Source: Chloroflexota bacterium
GTDB taxonomy: Bacteria; Chloroflexota; Limnocylindria; Limnocylindrales; CSP1-4
Assembly: GCA_012026785.1 (NCBI GenBank)
Contig: VEOW01000120.1
Span: 1 to 49,117 of the forward strand
Length of the DNA: 49,117 bases
Direction of reading: 5' to 3'
Part shown: positions 39,429 to 48,648 of the stretch, one piece after another
How positions within the stretch are numbered: the first letter of the stretch is position 1
Layout: every line of letters starts with the position of its first letter
The notes under the pieces: model-generated
What the model saw: the letters and a program-made list of their open reading frames with translations, nothing else
Told to the model about the DNA's origin: nothing
Databases searched by the model: none
Position numbers and translations under genes: made by a program

Positions 39429-39662
39429 GTGCCCACCCTGCTGCGGATCGGCCCTCACCGGTTCCATTTCCACTCGCGGGAGCACGATCCGCCGCATGTC
39501 CATGTTTCGTCGCCCGGCAAGGAGGCGGTCTTCAATCTCGACCCGGTCGTCGAAGAGGGCAGCACGGGCTACACTCGGCGCGATCTTCGGCGGATCGAGA
39601 CGGTCGTCAGGGCGCATGGCGAGGAGTTCCTGAGGCGTTGGCATGAGTACTTCGGTCCATAG
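39429..39662 (+). CDS. DUF4160 domain protein
   Basis: MPTLLRIGPHRFHFHSREHDPPHVHVSSPGKEAVFNLDPV. Confidence 0.85.
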   Translation: MPTLLRIGPHRFHFHSREHDPPHVHVSSPGKEAVFNLDPVVEEGSTGYTRRDLRRIETVVRAHGEEFLRRWHEYFGP

Positions 39663-39948
39663 CCTCCCAGAGACCTGGCCGCGCGCGGCCGAGGTCCGGA
39701 TCGTCCCCGGTTCCGTGTGGGTTCGACTCGTCGACGGTCGCGAGTTGACGGTGCCGTTCCAGTGGTTCGGGTTTCTGTCGGATGCAACCGACGCCCAACG
39801 GTGCGACATGGTGCTCGAGGGAGACGGGGCGGCAATCTACTGGCCGGCGCTCGACGACAGCGTGTCGGTCCCATCGCTCCTGGGGCTGCCCGAGGACCCG
39901 TCCTTTGGTCTGCCCGTTCGGTGGCTTCAGGCGAAGCGATCGAAGTAG
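39643..39948 (+). CDS. DUF2442 domain protein
   Basis: GSVWVRLVDGRELTVPFQWFGFLSDATDAQR ... IYWPALDDSVSVPSLLGLPEDPS. Confidence 0.85.
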   Translation: MSTSVHSLPETWPRAAEVRIVPGSVWVRLVDGRELTVPFQWFGFLSDATDAQRCDMVLEGDGAAIYWPALDDSVSVPSLLGLPEDPSFGLPVRWLQAKRSK

Positions 39949-39953
39949 TCGCT

Positions 39954-41280
39954 TCATCGTCCAGCCACCACGGGCCCGAGGTAGCGCGACCGGATCAGGT
40001 CGGCCGCGTTCTCCATGTGGGTGACCTCGAGGAAGGCCCCGCGGCCGAGGCCGCCCCAGTTGTTGACGGCCGGGATCCAGAGATCGTTCGCCGCGGCGAC
40101 CTTGGCCTGCTTCTCCTTCTTGGCCTCGCCGGAGACCTCCAAAAGCAGCGTCAGGAGGTCGTCGTCGCCGGTCGAGTGACGGTCGCGGATTTGAATGAGG
40201 AAGTCGGGGACGTAGTTGGCGGCGCGGCCCTCGTAGCTGTACGGGATCTTCAGGTTCAGGCCCTGGTTCTTGACGTAGCTGACGACCTCGGGCATGTCCT
40301 CCAGCTTTGCGGCGAGCTCGGTCTCCCAGCCGGAGTCCTGGGCGACGCGGTTCACGTGGCTCTTGGTCGTGTCGTAGGTCGTCTTCGTCGTTTCGAAGTA
40401 GACGTCGTCGGTCGAGCCGATCGAGTCGTAGGCGCGGAGGGTCGGGACGAGGCGGCGCTCGCCCTTTGTGGCGTTCGTGATCGCGCGGTGGATCTTCTCC
40501 GCCGCGGCGTGGCTCCACTCGGCCAGGAGCAGCATCTGCGGGAAGGCGCCGTCGCCGAGGTACGGCTCGACGCACTCGTCGATCCAGCGGCGGCTGATCG
40601 TGACGAGCTGCGGGAACAGCCAGGGCTTCGCCTGGCCCTCGGGGTCGCGGAAGTAATTGTCGAGCGTCCGCTTGGCGATCGCGAAGGCGACGGTGTTGAG
40701 GCGGTGTTCACGGAGCGGCAGGTCGAGCAGCTTCATCTCGCCGACGATCGGGTCGAGCTCGGTCTTCGTCGGGACGTCGCGGGTCGAAAGCTCCAGGATC
40801 GAGCGCTCGTCGAAGGTCGCCTCGATGCGCTCCTTGGGCATCTCGAAGCGATAGCCGACGACCCGCGGGAACTCGATCCGAAGGTTCGAACGCTCGGGCA
40901 GCGATCGAACGACGAGCACCGGCTTGCGCGCCCGAACCTTGCCCTTGCCGGTCGTGGCCAGGAAGGTGAACGGGACGCCGAGGACCTCGGCGTATTCCGG
41001 TTCGAATAGCCCGTCGGGGTTGGTGTCGTAGCTCGCCCGCCGCAGGGCCCGTCCGACGACCTGCTCGCACAGCAGCTGCGTCCCGAACGCCCGAATGCCG
41101 AGGATGTGGGTGACCGTGTTGGCGTCCCAGCCCTCGGTCAGCATCGAGACCGACACCACGCAGCGAATGTCCGCGCCGAGCCGGCCGGGCTTGCCGACGG
41201 TATTCAGGACCTCGCGCAGGATGTCCTCGTCGGTGAGGTCCTCCGCGCTCCGGCCCGGGAAGCGGGCGACGTACTCGCTG
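39954..41280 (-). pseudogene. Type III restriction endonuclease (Res), 5'-truncated
   Basis: VSVSMLTEGWDANTVTHILGIRAFGTQLLCEQVVGRALRR (helicase motifs V/VI) and nuclease-like C-terminus; DEAD/Walker A half absent. Confidence 0.88.
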
Positions 41281-41287
41281 GGATCTC

Positions 41288-41419
41288 GAGTCCGCGACGG
41301 CCATCTCGGCCGAGCATTACGCCTTCTGCCTGGACAACATCGACCAGGGCGCCGGCTCGATCCGCGACTACGCGCCGCAGCTCGTCAACGAGGGTCTCTG
41401 GCCGTTCTGGTGGGATTAG
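41288..41419 (+). pseudogene. 3' fragment of a DUF4253-type gene
   Basis: Reading 41288-41419: ESATAISAEHYAFCLDNIDQGAGSIRDYAPQLVNEGLWPFWWD*; no start, ORF tracker missed it. Confidence 0.75.
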
Positions 41420-41523
41420 CCCCTTCTGCGCGACGTCGTCGTCGTACTCGGTGACGTTCGGCCCTTGCCACCTGGTCCTGGCAGCCGCACGCTGGATGGT
41501 CGGCGCATCTAACGAATGGATCG

Positions 41524-42093
41524 ATGATCGGCCGAACGGGTGGTGCCCTGCTTCTTCTCGGCGGTGCTGCCGCCGCCATTGTCGGGGTCGCCCAGCAGGG
41601 TGCCTGGAGCCTGGGCGGCCTGACTCCCGAGTTGCTCGTGTTGGCGCTCGTCGGGGCCGGCGCGCTCCTCATCGCGCTTGCCGGCCGGACGCCGTTCGAA
41701 CGCTGCGTGGCGCGGGTGGCGCTGGGGCGCACCGGGATTGGTGCGCTCGGGCTCGTGGGCGCTGGGGTCCGAGCCGCCAGCGTCTACCTGGGCTCCGATT
41801 CGCTCGGCGTCGTGCTCTTGCTGGGCGGGTTCCTGGGCCTCGTCTTTGGCCTGGTCCTCGCTGTGGTCGCACTCGTGCCCCGGCCGGACAGCCAGCGCTG
41901 GATCGGGATCTCGCTCCTCGTCGGCTTGCTCGCCGTGATCCCGGGCACGGCGCTGATCGACGCTCGCCTCTCGATCGTCGGATTCGGATTCATCCTGTTC
42001 GGGCTGGCGCTGGTCGGCCTGATAGCCCTCGGCGGCGGCCCTATACACGCACGGCGGACACGATCACCTGAGTCACCGGGGCCGATTCGCTAG
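41524..42093 (+). CDS. Hypothetical polytopic membrane protein
   Basis: Several hydrophobic segments (ALLLLGGAAAAIVGVA; LGVVLLLGGFLGLVFGLVLAVVAL). Confidence 0.6.
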   Translation: MIGRTGGALLLLGGAAAAIVGVAQQGAWSLGGLTPELLVLALVGAGALLIALAGRTPFERCVARVALGRTGIGALGLVGAGVRAASVYLGSDSLGVVLLLGGFLGLVFGLVLAVVALVPRPDSQRWIGISLLVGLLAVIPGTALIDARLSIVGFGFILFGLALVGLIALGGGPIHARRTRSPESPGPIR

Positions 42094-43445
42094 GTGTTGT
42101 AGTCCTGGATCCGCCGACCGTGGCTTCGGTCGAGGAGGGCCGGCATCCGCTCCCCCATCTCTGCGACAACGGCGGCCACGTCGATCGTCAGCAGCTCGCG
42201 GTCGCGCATGAGGACGCGGCCGTCGACGATCGTCGTTCGGACGTCCGACGAGTGGGCGCTGTGGACGAGGGTTGCCGCGACGTCGTGGACCGGCTGGGTG
42301 TGCGGGCCGGCCAGGTCGACCAGGATGATGTCGGCACGCCGGCCGGGGGCGAGGCTGCCGATCGTCTCGCCGAGGCCCACGGCGCGGGCGCTCTGCAGCG
42401 TCGCGTGGTGCAGGGCCTGGCGGGAGGTGAGCCAGCGGGGGTCGCGGGTGGTCGACTTCTGGATGAGGGCCGTGAGGGCCATCGACTCCCAGACGTCGAG
42501 GGAGTTGTTCGAGGCCGCGCCATCCGTGGCCAGGCCGACGTCGATGCCGATCTCGCGCAGGGCCCGGACGGGCGTGGTCGTCGGCCAGCCGAACTTCAGG
42601 TAGCCGCGCGGGGCGGTGGCCACGGCGACGCGACCCTTCGCGCTCGCGAGGACGGGCAGGTCGCGGTCGAGGATGCCCGTGCCGTGCGCGATCAGGACGT
42701 CGCTGTCGAGGATCCCGGTCTGCTGCAAGACCTCGATCGGGGTCACGCCGTGGCGTTCGAGGCTGACCTCGGCCTGGTCGCGGTTCTCCGAGGCGTGGAT
42801 GTGGATCGGGAGTTGGTGCTCGCGCGCGAGTTCGGCGGTGGCGGCGAGGTCGGCGCCGTCGACGGTGTACGGCGCGTGCGGGGCGAGGGCGGTGGTGATT
42901 CGGCCGCCCGACTTCCCGCGATGGTCCAGCGCGAACTGGAGGGACTTCTCGCGGCCCGCCGGGCCTTGGGACGAGAAGAAGGCCTCGCCGAGGTGAGCCC
43001 TAATGCCCGCCTCCGCGACGACGGCGGCGACGGCGTCCATCGAGAAGTAGTGATCGGCGAAGGTCGTCACGCCGCCGCGGATCATCTCGGCGCACGCGAG
43101 TCGGGCGCCGAGCTCCACGTCCTCCTCGGTGAGGTTCGACTCGATCGGCCAGACGTAGTCGTTGAACCACTCGTCGGTCTGGACGTCCTCGGCGACGCCG
43201 CGCAGCGTGACCATGGGGGCGTGGGTGTGGCAGTTGATGAGGCCCGGCATCGCCACCTGGCCGCGGGCGTCGATGTGGTCGGCGGCTTCGATGCCCGGGC
43301 CGCCGGTCGGTCCGCCGGTGACCGATTCGATGACCCCGTCTCGAACGACGATGGTCGCGTCTTCCTCGAACGTGATCCTCTCCTGGTCGTCGTGCACCAG
43401 GGCGATGCAGCCGGTGATGACGAGATCGGCGGGAGAGTCGCTCAT
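42090..43445 (-). CDS. Amidohydrolase, 5-methylthioadenosine/S-adenosylhomocysteine deaminase-like
   Basis: MPGLINCHTHAPMVTLRGVAEDVQTDEWFNDYVWPIE, ALAPHAPYTVDGAD, IHIHASENRDQ, VGLATDGAASNNSLDVWE. Confidence 0.93.
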   Translation of the reverse strand: MSDSPADLVITGCIALVHDDQERITFEEDATIVVRDGVIESVTGGPTGGPGIEAADHIDARGQVAMPGLINCHTHAPMVTLRGVAEDVQTDEWFNDYVWPIESNLTEEDVELGARLACAEMIRGGVTTFADHYFSMDAVAAVVAEAGIRAHLGEAFFSSQGPAGREKSLQFALDHRGKSGGRITTALAPHAPYTVDGADLAATAELAREHQLPIHIHASENRDQAEVSLERHGVTPIEVLQQTGILDSDVLIAHGTGILDRDLPVLASAKGRVAVATAPRGYLKFGWPTTTPVRALREIGIDVGLATDGAASNNSLDVWESMALTALIQKSTTRDPRWLTSRQALHHATLQSARAVGLGETIGSLAPGRRADIILVDLAGPHTQPVHDVAATLVHSAHSSDVRTTIVDGRVLMRDRELLTIDVAAVVAEMGERMPALLDRSHGRRIQDYNT

Positions 43446-43857
43446 GGCGCCACCCTACGACGCCACCGGCGAGCCGTCACGAGTTCGCCGCGGGTACGAC
43501 CGCGTGACCAGCCCTGATGTGTGCGTGTGACGCCAGTGGGACGGCGCCCATCGTCAAGGGCGGGCCGCGGCCGTCGCGGTGGGTGGCCGGCGGAATTCTG
43601 CTTGAAGCGAGCACCCAACCGGAATCTGGTGGATTGCGTGGAGCCGTACCTGGTTCGGCGTGCTTGCCTTCGTCCTTCAAGCAGAAAGGTGCGACGTTCT
43701 CGAGTCAGATTGCCCTTCGTGTCTCGGCCAAATCGCCAGACAAGGGTCGAGGCGTGTGCTTCAAGGAGAATCGTGACTGGGAACGGGTGCAGGTCCGCCC
43801 GCCGCAGTGCGGATTGCAGGGCGGCGAGAGCACGGCACAGCGAGGTCGGGCCCGCGG

Positions 43858-44283
43858 TCAGGCCTGAGGGCGGAGGCGAACCATCGGGATGATGCGGCCG
43901 GCCTGTTCCGGATAGGCGGCAAAGCGCGGCAGGACGGCGACGTGGGCGCCCCAGAGCCGATCGCGATCCGCTCCCTCGGCGACCGTCGCCGTCCCGGTGA
44001 ACGTTTGGCCATCGGCCTCGAACCGCACCGTGGGGTTGGCCTGGAGGTTCGCGAACCAACTCGGGTTCGAAGGCCGGCCGCCGGCGGTCCCGGCGACCAC
44101 GTAGTCCTCACCGTCTCTCGTCACCGACAGGACGGCCCGACGGGGCAGGCCCGTCCGCGCCCCGGTCGTGTACAGCACGAGGAGGGCCTCGCCGGCCAGC
44201 GGCCCGCTGCTCGCGCGGCCGCCGTTGGCTCGTAGATCGGCGATCAGGTTGTCTTCCCAGCTATTGGCGGTGGCATCGGACAT
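43858..44283 (-). CDS. Deazaflavin-dependent (DDN-type) nitroreductase family protein
   Basis: VLYTTGARTGLPRRAVLSVTRDGEDYVVAGTAGGRPSNPSWFANLQANPTVRFE. Confidence 0.9.
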   Translation of the reverse strand: MSDATANSWEDNLIADLRANGGRASSGPLAGEALLVLYTTGARTGLPRRAVLSVTRDGEDYVVAGTAGGRPSNPSWFANLQANPTVRFEADGQTFTGTATVAEGADRDRLWGAHVAVLPRFAAYPEQAGRIIPMVRLRPQA

Positions 44284-44370
44284 CGTCTTCCCCACTCGTG
44301 ACTCGGCGTCCGACCGGGGCCCCGCGGTGCCTGGGCGTCCTGGGTCGGCCTGGGCGTCCGGCTGCAGGTT

Positions 44371-44384
44371 GTTGCTCGAGCAAC
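44371..44384. promoter_or_regulatory. 14-bp perfect palindrome overlapping a -10-like TATAGT
   Basis: GTTGCTCGAGCAAC; minus-strand TATAGT at 44388-44383, 88 bp upstream of the DDN-type gene. Confidence 0.5.
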
Positions 44385-44646
44385 TATAGCGCAGGCGCGC
44401 CGGGTCGCCTCCGGGCCCCCCGTACGACTCCGGCCCGCCCGTACGCCTCCGGAGAGACGCGTTTCTGTCTAATGCCCACCCTGCGGACACTCGTCACGCC
44501 GGATCCCGCTTCACGGCCGCGGCGGAGCTGAATTCCTTCCGCGGCACGTTCACGGCGGGATAAAGTCCGCGCGGTTTCGCCGGGCGGCCGTCGACATCGC
44601 GGACGAATGCCCTTGTGATGGGCGGATGACAAAACCGCCGGCCGGA

Positions 44647-44702
44647 ACGGCGCGTGCGGGACGGCGCGTGCGGGACGGCGCGTGCGGGACGGCGCGTGCG
44701 GA
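44647..44702. repeat. 14-bp tandem repeat, 4 units
   Basis: ACGGCGCGTGCGGG x3 plus ACGGCGCGTGCGGA. Confidence 0.9.
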
Positions 44703-44708
44703 ACCCTG

Positions 44709-46229
44709 TCAGCGCACCACGACGGCTGCCGGGGCGTACCGATCGACCAGGGCGATCGCGCCGTACCCGTTCCGCCATGACTCGGGCGTGATGACGACCG
44801 ACGAACCATCGCGAGCCAGGATTGCGCGCTCGTAGTCGTCACGGATGACGGCCACACAGTCGGTCCAGGTGATGCTGGCGTACCTTCCGGCCGGCGTGTC
44901 GACGGTGAGGCCCTGCGCGCCGACGAACAGCTTCGGCGTCCGGCGACGATCGATCTTGGTGCCCTTGGCGGGGACGAACTCGAAGGTCTGACCCTGGCCG
45001 AGCGGCCCTGGTGGCGGTTGCGGGTAGGGCTTGAATGCCCGATTCGGCGGGATGGCATTCGCCGGGAGCAGCAGGAGCATCGTCTCGCGGGCCGCGCGAA
45101 ACGCGGCCGCCACCTGGTCTGGCTGGAGGCGCCACATCTCGTCGACCCGGGTCGCGACCGACGTCGGCTCGATCCCCATGAGCGTGTCCTGCACGCGCCG
45201 ATCGAGTCGAGCCGGATAGGCCATCGGGTCGCTGGCGTCTCGCAGGAAGGTCTCGCAGTAGTCGGCGATCTCGTCCTCCGACGGACCGCGTGCAGCCACG
45301 TCGTCGATGGTTTCGAGCATCGCGCGCTGGACATCCGCCACCTTCTCGGGCAGACAGCTCGCGAAGACGAATGCGACGGCCCGGTCCTTTTCGACCGGCC
45401 GGTACTCGGCAGAGATCGCGTAACCGAGACCGCGTTCGACGCGCAGCGCCCGCTTCAGGTGTTGCTCGATCGTCCTGAGGGCGACCTGGACCGCCAGGCT
45501 GGGCTCGACGTCGAATGACGCACCAACCCCACCGACCTCGTCGAGCAGCATCGTCGGGCCCTCGTACCCGGGGATCGTTTCGATCGTCGGCAGCGGCGTG
45601 GCCGGTCCGGGCTCCAGCGCGATGTACAGATCGTCCGGCAGCTGGCCGAGGATCCAGATCGCGGCATTCCCGGCGACGAAGTGGCGTGCGATCCACTCCC
45701 TGAGCACCTCCGGGTCGAGGTGCCGAAGGAACAACTCGGGGAGCTCGACCTTGCCGAGGCCCTGGTAGCCGACCCGCAGGAAGTTCAGCCGTCCTTCGAT
45801 CGAGGTGGCGTTCGAACGGACGGCGGCCTCGGAGCGAAGGACATTCGCCTCCTCGTGGATTCGGGACAGACGGGGCCGAGCGATCTGGTCGCACACGTCG
45901 CGCAGGAAGCGGCTCGCATCTCCCGGCGAGGCTCGGATCGTGAAGGTGACTCGGAACGGCTCGGTCGACCCGTTCGAGTGATCGAGCGCCTGATCGATCG
46001 CCGTCAGGATCAGGTGCTCGGCGAGGTGGGTCATCCCGCTCTGGATGACGGGCTCGTGCGCCCGGCCCACGCCGAACGCGAGCGTCAGGATGGTCGCTCC
46101 TGCGGCCGGCATGTGGAACAGCGGGATGCCATCGAGCTCGTAGTGGTCGATCTCCGGGATCGACGCTGCCATCTCCCGGAGCGCGGGTAGCGCGAGCCGG
46201 CCGATCTCCGGCCGGGCGAGCGGTTCCAC
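44709..46229 (-). CDS. M16-like (insulinase fold) zinc peptidase
   Basis: HLAEH (HxxEH) inverted zinc motif; RVERGLGYAISAEYRP; downstream HEEANVLRSEAAVR; GTG at 46229 chosen because TACACT lies 6 nt upstream. Confidence 0.75.
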   Translation of the reverse strand: MEPLARPEIGRLALPALREMAASIPEIDHYELDGIPLFHMPAAGATILTLAFGVGRAHEPVIQSGMTHLAEHLILTAIDQALDHSNGSTEPFRVTFTIRASPGDASRFLRDVCDQIARPRLSRIHEEANVLRSEAAVRSNATSIEGRLNFLRVGYQGLGKVELPELFLRHLDPEVLREWIARHFVAGNAAIWILGQLPDDLYIALEPGPATPLPTIETIPGYEGPTMLLDEVGGVGASFDVEPSLAVQVALRTIEQHLKRALRVERGLGYAISAEYRPVEKDRAVAFVFASCLPEKVADVQRAMLETIDDVAARGPSEDEIADYCETFLRDASDPMAYPARLDRRVQDTLMGIEPTSVATRVDEMWRLQPDQVAAAFRAARETMLLLLPANAIPPNRAFKPYPQPPPGPLGQGQTFEFVPAKGTKIDRRRTPKLFVGAQGLTVDTPAGRYASITWTDCVAVIRDDYERAILARDGSSVVITPESWRNGYGAIALVDRYAPAAVVVR

Positions 46230-46624
46230 GTCGCGAGTGTACGGCCGGCGAACGCAGGCTCGTCCGCTCATCCCGGACCCCTTGCCGACGCCACAGGGCT
46301 GCTCGAGGGCGCCGAAACCCCCTGCCTGATCCGACCTTGACATCGCCGCTGCTCAGGTGCTGGTCATTCCCTGGGTATGGAGGCCTTAACGACGCCGATT
46401 CGACCTGCCCGCTCCTGATTTCACACCCGAGCACGCATGGCGCGTGCGGAAGGCCGCTGGGTATGAGGCGGTTGCCCCTCCCTTATGCCGCCACAGTCGC
46501 GAATATGACCACCTGCTGAGCATCGAGGGGACTACCGCGCGATGTATCGCGTACGGTCAGCGGCGCCACCTCCCGATGCTCCAAGTCGCGCTACCGTTCC
46601 GGCATCTGCAGAAGGAGCGCGTCC

Positions 46625-46993
46625 ATGAACTTCAACAGCCTGCTCATCGGTTCGGAGGATCCGGCTCGGCTCGTGGCCTTCTACCGGAAGCTGCTCGGCG
46701 AGCCGACCTACAGCGACGAGAGCTACAGCACCTGGACGGTCGGGACGGGCTCGATCTCGATCGGGCCGCACAGCGAAGTCAAGGGCCGCAACCCCAGCCC
46801 CGGGCGGCTGATCTGGAACATCGAGACGACCGACGTCAAGGGCGAGGCGGCGCGCTTCAAGGCCGCCGGCGCGACGGTCGTCGCCGAGCCGTACTCGTTC
46901 GAGGGCTTCCCCGACTCGTGGATCGCGACGTTCGAAGATCCCGACGGCAACTACTTCCAGCTCATGACGCCGATGGAGCCGCCTGCGGGGTGA
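46625..46993 (+). CDS. VOC/glyoxalase family protein
   Basis: LIGSEDPARLVAFYRKLLGEPTY ... FEDPDGNYFQLMTPM; RBS GAAGGAG. Confidence 0.9.
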   Translation: MNFNSLLIGSEDPARLVAFYRKLLGEPTYSDESYSTWTVGTGSISIGPHSEVKGRNPSPGRLIWNIETTDVKGEAARFKAAGATVVAEPYSFEGFPDSWIATFEDPDGNYFQLMTPMEPPAG

Positions 46994-47045
46994 TCCGGTC
47001 CCGGTAACCCCGGCTCTAGTCGGTCAACGGCTCTAGGCTGCATCC

Positions 47046-48365
47046 ATGGCCGAGCCTGTGACGACCCGTGGCGCGTTGCATCCGCTGTCGCTGCGGTTCC
47101 TTGACGACGCCCTCGAACGGCGCTACCAGCGGCAGGCCGGCGCCGAGAGCCTGAACGGCTACCTCATGATCTCGATCGCGTCGGCCGTGATCTGGGCGCC
47201 GGCGGCGTTCTTGCTGCCGCAGTCGACGAGCCTGGCGCCGGAGCTCGCCATCCCGGCCGGGCTGGCCATGTCCGCCCTCAGCGTGGCCATCGCGCTGCTG
47301 GCCCGCTGGACGACGACGCTCGACCGCCAGCACCTGCTCGCGGCTCTGCTGACCTCCGCAAATGGCGTGGTGATCCTGGCGCTCGCGACCATCGGTGGGG
47401 CGCTGCCCGGCTACGGCGTGGCCGCGGCGACGCTTCTCTTCGCCTGGGGTTTCGTGTCTCGAACCCGGTTCATCTTCGCCGCCCTGCGCACGGCCGTCAT
47501 CGGGCTCGCCTTCGGCGTGGCCGTGGCGACGTACAGCGGTCCCGCGAACCTCGTGCTGGACGTCCTGCTGTTCGCGGCCGGCGCTGTGGGCGTGCTCCTC
47601 GCCCTCCACATCCTCGAACGCAACCGTCGCCGGGTGTTCTTCCAGGACCTGGTGATCCGGGAGCAGACCGAGCAGCTCGCGGTCGAGCATCAGAAGTCCG
47701 AGGCGCTCATCCACAACATCCTGCCCGAGTCGATCGCCGAGCGGCTGCTGAGCGGCGAGCGAACGATCGCGGTCGACTATCCGTCGGTGACCGTGCTCTT
47801 CGGTGACATCGTCGGCTTCACGCCCCTCGCAGCCCAGCTCCGGGCGCGCGACGTCATCGACGTGCTGGGGAGGCTGTTCCTCTCGTTCGACCAGCTCGCC
47901 TCGGAACACGATGTCGTCAAGATCAAAACCATTGGCGACGCCTACATGGCCGTGGGCGGACTCACGCCCGACGACGATGACCACGCGCCGGCGGTCGTTC
48001 GCCTGGGCCTGGCGATGATCGAGGAGGCGGCCCGGCACGAGGCTCTCGGGCAGCCGCTCCAGCTCCGCGTCGGGGTCCACTCGGGGCCGGCTGTCGGTGG
48101 CGTGATCGGGAGCCAACGCCTCGCGTTCGACCTGTGGGGCGACACGGTCAACGTCGCCAGCCGACTCCAGGAGCTCGGGCCGCCTGGCCGGGTGCACATC
48201 GGCGAGGGCACGATGCTCCTCATCCGCGACCAGTTCGCCTGTGAGCCGCTCGGGGCGCACGAGCTGCGCGGCCATTCGAACATGCAGACCTTCGCTGTCG
48301 TGGGGCCGATCGCCCATTCAGTGCTTCCCGCGAGCGTCTCGCCGATTCCGGTCGGGGGCGACTGA
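47046..48365 (+). CDS. Membrane-bound class III adenylate/guanylate cyclase
   Basis: N-terminal TM helices; TVLFGDIVGFTPLAAQLRA, KTIGDAYMAVGGL, LRVGVHSGPAVGGVIG, FDLWGDTVNVASRLQ. Confidence 0.95.
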   Translation: MAEPVTTRGALHPLSLRFLDDALERRYQRQAGAESLNGYLMISIASAVIWAPAAFLLPQSTSLAPELAIPAGLAMSALSVAIALLARWTTTLDRQHLLAALLTSANGVVILALATIGGALPGYGVAAATLLFAWGFVSRTRFIFAALRTAVIGLAFGVAVATYSGPANLVLDVLLFAAGAVGVLLALHILERNRRRVFFQDLVIREQTEQLAVEHQKSEALIHNILPESIAERLLSGERTIAVDYPSVTVLFGDIVGFTPLAAQLRARDVIDVLGRLFLSFDQLASEHDVVKIKTIGDAYMAVGGLTPDDDDHAPAVVRLGLAMIEEAARHEALGQPLQLRVGVHSGPAVGGVIGSQRLAFDLWGDTVNVASRLQELGPPGRVHIGEGTMLLIRDQFACEPLGAHELRGHSNMQTFAVVGPIAHSVLPASVSPIPVGGD

Positions 48366-48422
48366 TCGGAGGCGCGGCCGCCGAGGAAGAGGGATGCCGG
48401 TGTCCAGCTCGCTGGCATCTGG

Positions 48423-48440
48423 TGATACCGGGCGGTATCA
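48423..48440. promoter_or_regulatory. Operator-like dyad upstream of Doc module
   Basis: TGATACCG-gg-CGGTATCA; overlaps -10 TATCAT 6 nt before the ATG. Confidence 0.6.
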
Positions 48441-48447
48441 TCTGGCC

Positions 48448-48648
48448 ATGCCGATGACCCTGCGCCTGACGCCGGAGGAGACAGAAGCGCTGCGCCTGGT
48501 TGCCCGTCGGGAGCGGCGGTCGATGCAGGCTGTCGCCCGCGAGGCGATCGCGGTCTACGTCTCGAACCGATCTCGCCGCCGGGGCGAGCTTCTCGCCCGG
48601 ATCGTTGCCGAGGACGCTGAGTTGCTGCGACGCCTCGGCAGCATGTGA
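48448..48648 (+). CDS. RHH-type antitoxin for Doc
   Basis: MPMTLRLTPEETEALRLVARRERRSMQAVAREAIAVYV. Confidence 0.85.
   Translation: MPMTLRLTPEETEALRLVARRERRSMQAVAREAIAVYVSNRSRRRGELLARIVAEDAELLRRLGSM

Noticed and set aside
39717-41009. 430-aa plus-strand ORF opposite res
   Set aside because: Composition consistent with antisense of a coding frame; no motifs.
42120-43517. 465-aa plus-strand ORF opposite the amidohydrolase
   Set aside because: Shadow ORF of a well-supported amidohydrolase.
44647-44702. Possible CRISPR array
   Set aside because: 14-bp units are contiguous with no spacers; simple tandem repeat. No CRISPR or cas gene seen anywhere in the window.
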